DNA of 64,000 nucleotides from Ancylobacter polymorphus (GTDB taxonomy: Bacteria > Pseudomonadota > Alphaproteobacteria > Rhizobiales > Xanthobacteraceae). The notes beneath the pieces are model-generated. The model did not search any database and was not told where the DNA came from. It saw only the letters and a program-made list of their open reading frames with translations. The stretch is taken from the NCBI RefSeq assembly GCF_030813495.1, contig NZ_JAUSUI010000011.1, positions 87,551 to 151,550 of the forward strand, in the 5' to 3' direction. This document shows positions 27,565 to 37,300 of this stretch, in pieces. The first letter of the stretch is position 1, and every line of letters starts with the position of its first letter. The translations under genes were made by a program, and so were the position numbers.

Positions 27565-27891
27565 GTGGCAAGTATGTTTATGACGATCTCTCGTTGTCAC
27601 GTTAAGGCGGGTAGCGAGCAGGATGCACGCGCGCTTCTCGAAAAGGAAATGCTCCCCAACGACGGCAAGAAGCCGGGCGATGTCATTGAAGGGCTGGTCG
27701 GCTTTGGACTCATGAAGTCCAAGAAGGATCCGTCCATGTATGGCATCTGCACTGTGTGGGAAAGCGAAGCTGCTTTCGACAAGATGTCTTCCAACCCGCG
27801 CGCCAAGGACGGTGGCGGCATCGTCGAGAAGCTCCAGAAGCTTTGCGACGGCGAGATCAAGGGCGAAGGTTTCTACATCGAAAGCCTCTGA
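27565..27891 (+). CDS. Small ABM-like (dimeric alpha/beta barrel) protein
   Basis: 108 residues. The start GTG at 27565 has GGAG 7 bases upstream; ATG 27574 is the alternative. The beta-alpha-beta pattern MTISRCHVKAG ... YGICTVWESEAAFDKMSSNP resembles antibiotic-biosynthesis-monooxygenase domains, in which the Trp-Glu-Ser-x-x-Ala-Phe stretch is common. The resemblance is by eye and moderate. It has its own AT-rich leader and a strong terminator, so it is transcribed apart from the NRPS genes although it lies between dioxygenase and NRPS. It could be a tailoring oxygenase or a fold relative without catalysis. Confidence 0.7.
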   Translation: MASMFMTISRCHVKAGSEQDARALLEKEMLPNDGKKPGDVIEGLVGFGLMKSKKDPSMYGICTVWESEAAFDKMSSNPRAKDGGGIVEKLQKLCDGEIKGEGFYIESL

Positions 27892-27897
27892 AGACGT

Positions 27898-27931
27898 CCG
27901 GCGGCAGTTACGACTGCCGCCGGTTTTCTTT
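27898..27931 (+). terminator. Rho-independent terminator after the ABM-like gene
   Basis: Perfect 11-bp stem CCGGCGGCAGT/ACTGCCGCCGG with a TACG loop, followed by TTTTCTTT, 6 bases after the stop codon. Confidence 0.9.
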
Positions 27932-28124
27932 CGGCCCTCAGGGCCAATTTCTACTTTAGGTTGCCGTTCTCTGAGACCTTGCGTACAGACAAGGCGTGGG
28001 CGGCCCGGCTCTGACCCGTCAGCCATTAGGCGGCACGGAAAGCGCACGCCGGCATGAAGAATGGCGCGGCGATTACATGCCGGCCCGGAGTGCAGCACGG
28101 TGTTTTGCTGCAGAAGGTAGTGAC

Positions 28125-31100
28125 GTGGCCCGCGGTCCCATTGAAGACATTTACGGCCTGACCGATCTTCAGCGCGCCATGCTGATACGCTGCGCGAGCT
28201 ATCCCGATCAGCCCCTCTTCATGGGCCAGTGGTGGGCCCTCCTCGCCGGCCCGCTCGATGAAGATGGCTTCGCGGCCGCGTGGGCCGCTGTCATCCAGCG
28301 CCACAGCGTGCTGCGCTCGGGCTTTCACTGGGAACTCAAGGGCGATCCCGCCCAGGTGGTGGTCGCCGCGCCCAGCTTCGCGGTCGAACGGCTGGACTGG
28401 AGCGCCCGCGCGGACTGGCGCGCCGCGCTCGATGCGCTGCTGCAGGAAGACCGCACCCAGCCCTTCGATGTGCGCCGTCCGCCGCTGATGCGGGTGCGCC
28501 TCGCCAGGCTCGCGGAGGAGGGCGCGGGGTCGCGCCACCTTCTGGTGTGGACGCGCCATCACCTCGCCGTCGATGGCTGGTCGCTTGGCGAGATTCTGGA
28601 CGAGGTTCTCACCCTTTATCGCGGCGGCACGGTGCCTGCCGCGCTACCTTTCCGCCGCTATGTCGAGTGGTGGCAGGGCCGCGACGCCGCCGCCGGGCGG
28701 GCACATTGGGACGCCATGCTTGCCGGCTATCAGCCGGGGGCGACCCCGCGCGTTTCGACCGCCGCCGCGCCCCGCATCGGCGAGGTCATGCGGAATCTCT
28801 CCCCCGCCGTCGCCGACCGCCTCGCCGCCCTCGCGCGCAGCGAGCGTCTGACGCTGAGCACGCTGGTCGAAGGCGCCTGGGCGCTGGTGCTCGCCCGCGC
28901 GGACGGAACCGACGATGTGGTGATGGGCTGCATCGAAACGGTGCGCCCGCCCGAACTGCTGGGAGACCAAACCCATCATCTGGTGGGGCCGCAGGTCGGC
29001 GTGCTGCCTAGCCGGCTGCGCCGCGACGCGACACCGCTGCGCCATTGGCTGGCTGAGCTGCAGCAGGCGCGGGCACGGGGACGCGACGCCGGGCCGCTGG
29101 GGCTGGATACGATGCGTGACCTGCTCGGCCTGCCGAGCGACGCGCTGCCGCTGCGCAGCCTGATCGCGGTGCAGACCTATCCGCTGGCGCTGGCGCCCGC
29201 CTTCCGCGCCGCCGGGCTTGAGCTGCTGGCGAGCGGCGACGTCACCCTGCCGGACCTGCCGCTCAATCTGATGGTGGAGATCGGCGAGAGCTTTGAACTG
29301 CGGCTGATGGTCGACGAGCTTCATGTGCCGCTGCCGCAGGCCCGGCAGCTTCTCGCCATGCTCGCCACCGCGCTGGAGCGCCTGCCTTTCCATCTCGACG
29401 CGCCCGCCAGCGCCCTCGACGTGATGCCGGAAGCGCTGCTCGCCGAGATCGCCGCCGCCCTGACGGGCAAGCCCCTGCCCCGGCCGGCAGGGACGGTGGT
29501 CGACCTGATCCTGGCGCAGATGCGCGCCCGTCCCGAAGCGCCCGCGCTCGTCGCCGAGGGCCGCTCGCGCTCCTATGGCGAACTCGGCGCAGAGGCGATC
29601 GACCTTGCCGGCCGGCTGGTAGCGGCCGGGGTAAAGCCGGGCGCGCGGGTCGCGGTCATGCTCGATCAGGGGCCCGAAGCGGTGGCCGCCATTCTCGGCA
29701 TTCTATTCGCCGGCGCCGCCTATGTGCCGCTCGACCCCGAGGCGCCGGCCGAGCGCCGGACGATGATCCTCGCCAGCGCCGGCGTCGCCGCCCTCGTCAC
29801 ACGTCACGACCGTGCCGGCGCGGTGCCGGGTCTGCCGGTGCTGACGGTCGAGGACGCTTCCCCGGAACCCGCCGATCTCGACGCGGTGACGCGGCCGGCG
29901 GCAGAGGACGAGGCCTATGTCATCTTCACCTCCGGCTCCACCGGCCAGCCGAAGGGCGTGAGCGTCGGCCATGACAATCTGCGCACCCATGTAGCCGCCA
30001 GCGCGGCGGAAAATGCCGACCTGCCGATCGGCCGCTTCCTGCTGACCTTCCCGCTGTTCTTCGACGGCTCCGTCACCGGCCTGTTCTGCACGCTCTGCGA
30101 AGGCGGCACGCTGGTGCTGCCCGATGCCGGCGCGGCGCGCGACGCTGACCGGCTGGTCGCGCTCATCCGCGGCGCCGGCGTGACTCATGTGTGCCTCACC
30201 CCTTCTTTCTGGGGCATTCTGCTGGAGGCCGCCGGCGCAGACGGCCTGCCCGCCCTGCGCATGGCCAAGGTGGCGGCCGAGCCCTGCCCGCCCGCGCTGG
30301 TCGCCGCCCATGCCGCCCGCGTGCCCCAAGCGGTGCTGTGCAACGAGTACGGTCCCACCGAGGCGACCGTGTGGGTCTGTGTCGAACGCTGCCGGCCGGA
30401 GACAACAGGCGCCAGCGTCGCCATCGGCCACCCCATCCCCGGCACGGTTCTGCATGTGGTGGATGGCGAAGACCGCCCCTGCCCTTACGGCACCATTGGC
30501 GAACTTGTCATCTCCGGCCCGTCCGTGGCCCGCTTCTATATCGGCGCGGAGCCGGGCGTGAGCCTGCGTACGTCGTTGGCCGGCACCTCGGCCCCTGCCT
30601 ATCGCACCGGCGACCGTGTGTCGCTCGCCAGCGATGGCCGGTTGTACTTTCATGGCCGCCGGGACCGGCAGGTGAAGATAGCCGGCTACAGGATTGAGCC
30701 GGGCGAGATCGAAGCGGTGCTGCTGGCGCAGGCCGGCATCCGCGAGGCCGCGCTTGTGGTCGAGGAGGGAGACGGCCGGCCCGCCCGCCTCGTCGCCCAT
30801 CTCGCGCCCGACACCGGCCCGGATGAGGCGGAACTGCGCCGGGTCCTGGCCGCGCGGCTGCCGGCCTACATGATCCCGCAGGCCTTCCTGCGGCATAAGC
30901 AGCTTCCGCGCACCGCGAATGGCAAGGTGGATACCGCCGCCCTTCCCCGCGCCCCGCTCGCCGCGACTTCTGGCGGCGCGGAGCCCCCGCAGGGGCCGCT
31001 GGAAACCGCCCTCGCCACCGTGTGGGCGGAGCTGCTCGGCCTTCCCACGGTGGGCCGAAACGCCCATTTCTTCGCGCTTGGCGGCAGTTCGCTGCTGGCG

Positions 31101-31274
31101 ATGCAGATGATCGCCCGCCTGCGCCGGGAGCTGGCGCTGCAAGCCACGCTGGCGGACCTGTTCGAAGCGCCGGAACTCGCCGCGCTGGCGCGGCGGCTCG
31201 GAGCCGCGCCGACCGAGGACCCCGCCCCGGCCCCCGTGGCGCGTGCCCGCGCCCGGGTGGAGTTGCCTTCATGA
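28125..31274 (+). CDS. NRPS module C-A-PCP
   Basis: 1049 residues forming one elongation module: condensation domain 1-430 (HHLAVDG near 144), adenylation domain about 450-920 (FTSGSTGQPKG near 600, NEYGPTE), PCP about 950-1025 (LGGSSLLAM near 985). The residues lining the adenylation pocket that I read are D-G-T-C-K-A-E-V-W-K, which I cannot match to a known amino acid. The frame is open to 27996, but GTG 28125, with AAGG 7 bases upstream, gives an N-terminus that runs directly into the C domain (ARGPIEDIYGLTDLQ); ATG 28077 lacks a ribosome site. It follows an epimerase-ended module, so its C domain should accept a D-residue. Confidence 0.9.
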   Translation: MARGPIEDIYGLTDLQRAMLIRCASYPDQPLFMGQWWALLAGPLDEDGFAAAWAAVIQRHSVLRSGFHWELKGDPAQVVVAAPSFAVERLDWSARADWRAALDALLQEDRTQPFDVRRPPLMRVRLARLAEEGAGSRHLLVWTRHHLAVDGWSLGEILDEVLTLYRGGTVPAALPFRRYVEWWQGRDAAAGRAHWDAMLAGYQPGATPRVSTAAAPRIGEVMRNLSPAVADRLAALARSERLTLSTLVEGAWALVLARADGTDDVVMGCIETVRPPELLGDQTHHLVGPQVGVLPSRLRRDATPLRHWLAELQQARARGRDAGPLGLDTMRDLLGLPSDALPLRSLIAVQTYPLALAPAFRAAGLELLASGDVTLPDLPLNLMVEIGESFELRLMVDELHVPLPQARQLLAMLATALERLPFHLDAPASALDVMPEALLAEIAAALTGKPLPRPAGTVVDLILAQMRARPEAPALVAEGRSRSYGELGAEAIDLAGRLVAAGVKPGARVAVMLDQGPEAVAAILGILFAGAAYVPLDPEAPAERRTMILASAGVAALVTRHDRAGAVPGLPVLTVEDASPEPADLDAVTRPAAEDEAYVIFTSGSTGQPKGVSVGHDNLRTHVAASAAENADLPIGRFLLTFPLFFDGSVTGLFCTLCEGGTLVLPDAGAARDADRLVALIRGAGVTHVCLTPSFWGILLEAAGADGLPALRMAKVAAEPCPPALVAAHAARVPQAVLCNEYGPTEATVWVCVERCRPETTGASVAIGHPIPGTVLHVVDGEDRPCPYGTIGELVISGPSVARFYIGAEPGVSLRTSLAGTSAPAYRTGDRVSLASDGRLYFHGRRDRQVKIAGYRIEPGEIEAVLLAQAGIREAALVVEEGDGRPARLVAHLAPDTGPDEAELRRVLAARLPAYMIPQAFLRHKQLPRTANGKVDTAALPRAPLAATSGGAEPPQGPLETALATVWAELLGLPTVGRNAHFFALGGSSLLAMQMIARLRRELALQATLADLFEAPELAALARRLGAAPTEDPAPAPVARARARVELPS

Positions 31275-31302
31275 GGGCGCGACCGGCGCCGGGGCCGCGC
31301 TG

Positions 31303-34300
31303 ATGGCCAGCGGCTATGTTGCCGGCCTCTCCTTTGGCCAGCGCCAGATCAGGATGGCGGAATTGCTGCGGCCCGGCCGCACGCTGTTCGCCATGCCCCT
31401 GCTCGTGCGCATCGAGGGGCGGATCGATTCGGACGTGCTGCGCGCCGCGCTCGCAATGGTGGCACGACGGCACGATAGTCTGCGTGCCTCCTTCCCCCTG
31501 GTGAATGGCGCGCCGGTACAGGCCGTGGCGGACGAGGTGCCGCTGCCGCTCGCTGTCATCGCCACGGGAGAGGCTTTCGACAGCCCCGCCTTTGATGCCG
31601 CCGTGGCCGCGCAAGCGCAGGCGATGGTGAACGAGCCTTTCGATCTCTCGGCCGGGCCGCTGGCGCGCTTCAGCCTGGTGAGAGCGGCGGAGGGCGGCGT
31701 GCTGGTGGCCGTGCTCCACCACATCATCAGCGACGGGGCCTCGCTCACGATCCTGCGGCGCGATCTGGTGGCGGCCTATGACGCGGCGCTGGCCAGCCGG
31801 CCGGAGGCGAGGCCGCCGCTACCGCTGCAATTTCCCGATGTCGCGGATTGGGAGCAGGAGCGGTTCGGTGCTCCCGGCCCCGCGCTCGATGCCGCCATGG
31901 CGGCGTGGCGTGCCCGGCTCGCCGGTGCTCCGGCCCGGCTCGATCTGCCCTATGATCGCGCGCAGGGTGAAGGCGGCAGCCTACGCTCGGCTCAGGCGGA
32001 GCTGCATGTGCCGGGCGATGTCGCCGCCACACTCGCCGCGCTGGCGCGGCGGGAGGGGGCGAGCGAATTCAGCCTCTACCTCGCCCTGCTGTTCGTCGTG
32101 CTGCGGCGCTGGAGCGGGCTGGACGATCTCGTCGTCACCATTCCCGCCGCGCGCCGCGACCGGCCGGACCTTGCCGACTTGATCGGGCTACTGGTCGACA
32201 CGCTGCCGATCCGCGCCACCATAACGGATGAGGCGCGCTTTCCCGCGTTGCTGGGAGAGGTTCAGAACAGCCTGCGCGCGGCTCTGGCGCAGCGCGACCT
32301 GCCCTTCGAGCGCATCGTCGAGGCGAGCGGTGTCGAGCGACGGGGCGAGGCGGCGCCTTTCCTGCAGGTGCTGTTCGGTGCGGCAGAGCCCCCGGCGCCC
32401 GCCCTCACCGCGCTGGACGGCACGCGCTTCGCGATCCTGCCGGAGCAGCTCGACCAGGAAGCCAAGGCGGAACTGTCGGTGGTCTATGCCGCCGCCCCGG
32501 ACGGGCTGCGCCTGTGGTGCCGCTACGATGCCATGCTGTTCGACGCCGCGACCATCGAGGCCGTGCTCGGCTGGTTCGGCCGGCTGGCACAAGCACTGGC
32601 GGTGCAGCCGGACCAGCCGGTTTTAGAGATTCCGCTGCTCTCCGCCTCTGAAGGCGCGGCGCAGGTGGCGGGTTTCAACGCCACCGCCGTTGCCTATGAA
32701 CGCGAGGACAGCGCCATCGCCCTGTTCTTCCGTGACGCGGCGCGCCTCCCGGACGCGATCGCGGTCGAGGAAGACGGGCTGCGTCTCAGCTATGGCGCGC
32801 TCGCCGACCGGGTGCGCCGGCTGGCGGGCGTGCTGGCGGCGCAGGGGGTCGGTGCGGGCGAGGTGGTGCTGCTGGTGCTGCCGGTCTCCGGTGCGCTGAT
32901 CGAGGCACAGCTCGCGGTGCTGGCGCTCGGCGCCGCCTATGCGCCGATCGACCCCACCTATCCGGCCGAACAGCGCGATGTGCGCGCGCGCCAGGTCGGC
33001 GCCCGCCACGCCGTGTCGCTCGACCCGTCGCAGGCGACGGAAGGATGCGCCACGCTGGGCTGGGCGGCGCTGCGTGAGGCTGCCGAGGCGGCGGCGCCGC
33101 ATCCCGAGGTCGGGTTAAGCGCGCAGAGCCCGGCCTATGTGATGTTCACCTCCGGCTCCACCGGCACGCCGAAGGCGGTGAGCGTGCCGCACCGCGCCAT
33201 TGTCCGCCTCGCCCGCGCGCAGGGGCTGGCCGCCCCCGGTCTGCGCGCCGCCGTCTATTCGAACCCCGCCTTCGACGCCTCGACGCTGGAAATCTGGGTG
33301 CCGCTGCTCAATGGCGGCACGCTGCTGCCGGTGGACCGCACGGTGGTGATGGACCCGCGTGCCCTGCGGCTGTTTCTTCACGAAGGACGGATTTCGCTGT
33401 TGTGGATCACCGCCGGGCTGTTCCAGCAGATCGCCGCGCTGGACCCGGCGGCCTTTGCGGGACCGCGCCTCGTGATCACAGGCGGCGACGTGGTCAATCC
33501 GGTGGCGGCGCGCGCCGTGCTGGCAGCGGGCCGCGCGAAGGGGCTGTCGCTGTTCAACGGCTATGGCCCGACCGAGAACACCACCTTCAGCACGCTTTTC
33601 GACATTGCCGATCTCGGCGTCGACGAGCTGACCATCCCCATCGGCCAGCCGATCTCCAACAGCACCGCCTATGTGCTCGATCCCGCCGGCCGCCCGCTGC
33701 CACCGGGCCTGGTGGGCGAACTCTGGGTCGGCGGCGACGGCGTCGCGCTCGGCTATCACGGCGATGCGGACCTCACCGCCGCCCGCTTCCGGCCCGATCC
33801 GTTCGCCACCGGCCCGGCGGCGCGGATGTACCGCACCGGTGACCTCGCCCGCTGGCGGGCGGACGGCAGCATCGTTTTCCTCGGCCGCGCCGACCGGCAG
33901 GTGAAGGTGCGCGGCTTCCGCATTGAGCTTGGCGAGATCGAGGCCGTGCTGGCGCTGCATCCCGGCGTCGCCGGCGCCGCCGTGCTGGCGCCGCGCCGGG
34001 CGAGCGGCGAGCGCGATCTCGTCGCCTATGTCGCGCCCAAGGTGGGCCTTGCGCTCACACCAGCCGAGTTGCGCGCGCATCTGGAAGCCCGCCTGCCCCG
34101 GCAGATGCTGCCGCAGGCTTATCTCCTTCTCGACCGCCTGCCACTCAATGCCAATGGCAAGGTCGATACCCGCGCCCTGCCGGCGGTCGAGATCGCGGAA
34201 ACTCCCGCCGAAGCGCCGGTGGAGCCGCGCACGCCGGAAGAACGCATTCTCGCGCGCATCTGGGCCGATCTGCTGACGACGGCCGCCTTCGGGGTGCGCG

Positions 34301-37300
34301 ACAATTTCTTCCATGTCGGCGGCGATTCCATCCTCACCATCCGCCTCGTCGCCCGGGCCTATGAGGCCGGCCTCGACCTCGAACTGAAGGATGTGTTCGA
34401 CCAGCCGACCATAGAAGGTCTCGCCGCCATCGCCCTGAGGCGTCAGAGGGCGGTGCAGGCGCGCAGCCATGGCGCCCGTTATGGGGCGGAACTGATTGCC
34501 GCCGCCTGCGATTCCCGCAATCCCTGCCGCTTTGTCAGCGTCTCGGTGCCGGCCAGCGTGTCCACCGTCGATCTCGGCTATGCGATCGAGCGCCTCGCCG
34601 AGCGGCACGATGCGCTGCGCCTCGTACGGGTGGAGGACGCCACCGGGCGCTCGCTCGCCATATCCGATTTCCTCCCCGCCGTGCCCGTGCGCTTCGTCGA
34701 TGTGCCCGCGACGACGCTCGACGATCTCGACCGCTGGATCACCGATAACAGCGCCCGGCTGGCGCGCGGCATCGACCTGGCGGCGGGGGTGACCATTGCC
34801 GCCACGCTGGTGACAGCGCAGGCGCCGGCGGCCGGAAGGGCCACCGTCGTGCTCGCACTGCATGAGGCCGTGGCGGACGACCGGGCACTGCTGCTGCTGG
34901 CGACCGAGCTTGAAGCCGCGCTGGCCGCCGGGCCGGACAGCGCCCTCCCGCCGGCGCCGCCTTTCGGCTTCTCGCACTGGCTCGCCTGGCTCGCCGACCA
35001 TGCCGCAAGCCCACAGGTGCGCGCGGCGGCGATGGCGTGCGAGGCCGCCGAGGCCGAAGCGCCGCCCGATGCGTTCGCCGCCAGCTCCCCCACCCTCGCC
35101 GCCGCGCAGCTGCTGTTGGAGGCCGGCACCTCGCGCCTGCTGCTGGAGGAATTGCCCGGCCGGCTCGGCGTGTCGCTGGTCGATGCGTTGCTGGTCGCGC
35201 TCGGCGAGACGCTGGACGGGGCGCCCGCCGTCGAGCTGGTGGATGGCCGCCGCGCCCTGCCGCCGGGCACGCCGGAAGCGGCGGGCCTCGTCGGCAATCT
35301 CGACGTGCTGCTGCCCTTGCAGGCCTGCGCATCTGGGGCTCCGCTTGGCGCGCGGCTGCGCGCGGCCAAGACGGGGCGCCAGCGCGCCGAGCCGCTGGGC
35401 CTCGCCTTCAGCGCGATCCGCACCGCCTTCCACTTCGCCCCGCCGGCGCTCTATGTGGCTTTGCTGCCGGCCGCCGCGCCGGATCCGGCGATCCGCCTGC
35501 ACCCGCATGCGCCGAACGTCCCGGATACGGTCCGCGCCGGACTGACGGTGCGGGTGAGCGGCGGGCGCCTCGCGCTCGGCTGGTCGGAGGCCGCGCCCGT
35601 CGAGACGGCGGAGGCTCGTCTGGCGGCCATCGCTGAGAGCCTGCGCGCCATTGCCGGCTGGACGCAAGGCCAGGCCGCGCCCTTGCTCACCCCCGGAGAT
35701 TTCCCGCTTGCCGGGCTCGATACGGCGACGCTGGACGCTCTGGCCGGAGCGTGCCCCGATGTCGAGGATATCTACCCGCTCTCGCCCATGCAGGAGGCGA
35801 TGCTGCTGCATTCGCTCAGCCGGCAGGGATCGGCGGTGAATTTCGAGCAGAGCTGCATGCGCTTTACGGGCGCGCTCGACAGCGCGGCGCTGCGCAAGGC
35901 ATGGGCACTGGTGTTCGAGCGCCACGCGGTGCTGCGCAGCGTGTTTCGTTGGCGTGGACTGGAGCGGCCGCTGCAGCTCGTCCGCCGCAATGCCCCACCG
36001 CCGGTGGAGCTGGAAATCTGGCCGGGCTTCAGCGCGGAACGGCTGGAACAGCGGCTGGCGCAGGATCGCGCGGCAGGCTTCGACCTGGAGGCCGGCCCGC
36101 TCGCCCGGTTGATCCTGATTCGGGTGAACGCCGGCGAGGCCTATCTCATCGCCTCCTTCCATCACATGCTGGCCGATGGCTGGTGCCTCGCCCAGCTGGA
36201 GCGGGAGGCCCGCGCCGCCTATGAGGCGCTGCGGCGCGGCATGCCGCCGGCATTGCCGCCGCCGGCCCGCTTCCGCGACTTCATCGCCTGGACCGCGACG
36301 CTGGAGCGCGAGGGCCTGCGCGCGGCCTTCGTGCCGCTTCTCGCCGGTGCGCCCGCGCAGCCGGCGCTGCATCCGGCCGGCAATGGCGCGGCAAGCTATG
36401 TCACCCTCCGCCGCCCGCTGCCGGTGGAGCCGAGCAAGGCGCTGAGCGATCTCTCGCGCCGGCGCGGCCTCACGATCGCCGCCCTCGCGCATCTCGCCTG
36501 GGGCCTGTGGACCGCCGCCCGGCGCGGGGTGGCGGACACGGTTTTCTGCACCACCGTTTCCGGCCGGCCGCCGCAGGTGCCGGGCGTCGAGCAGATGGTC
36601 GGCCTGTTCATCAACAACCTGCCGGTACGGCTGCGCTTTTCGCCTTCCAGCCCGCTGCTGGCTCTGGCGCAGGAGATGCAGCGCCAGATCGCCGCTTTGC
36701 AATCGCAGGCGCAGCTGTCGCTGCGGGAGGTCGCCGAGGCCGCCGGGGTTGCCGATCGCGCCTCCTGCCTGTTCGACACGTTGCTGGTGGTGGAGAACAT
36801 GCCGGCGGGCTCGGACGCCTGGACCGGCGCCGGCGGGCTGCGGGTGGAGAGCGTGCACAATGCGCTGAAATCCGCCTACAGCCTCACCGGCGTGGTGGTG
36901 CCGGGCGAGCGGATCGGGCTTTCCCTCGTGCTGCCGGACCTCGATGGCACCGCCACCATTCGAGGCGAGGCGATGATCGAGGAATTCGCCGCCGTCTTCG
37001 CCGCTCTGCCCGGCCTCATCGACGGGACGGTCGCCACCGTGCCGCTGCCGGCTGCCGCTCCCCTGCCGCCTGCGGAAGAAAGCCCGGACATCAACGACGC
37101 GTCGGCGCCGGACGCTGCGCCACTCGCACCGCCCGCCGACGCTACCGAGGCAGCGGTGCTGGACGTGCTCGCCGCGTTGCTCGGCCCCCGCCTGGCGCGC
37201 TCCGGGGACGTGCTGGCGGCCGGTCTCACCTCGCTCGGCCTGGCCACAGCGGCGGCCCGGCTGTCGGAACGGCTTGCCCGCCCCGTGCCGGTCACGGCGC

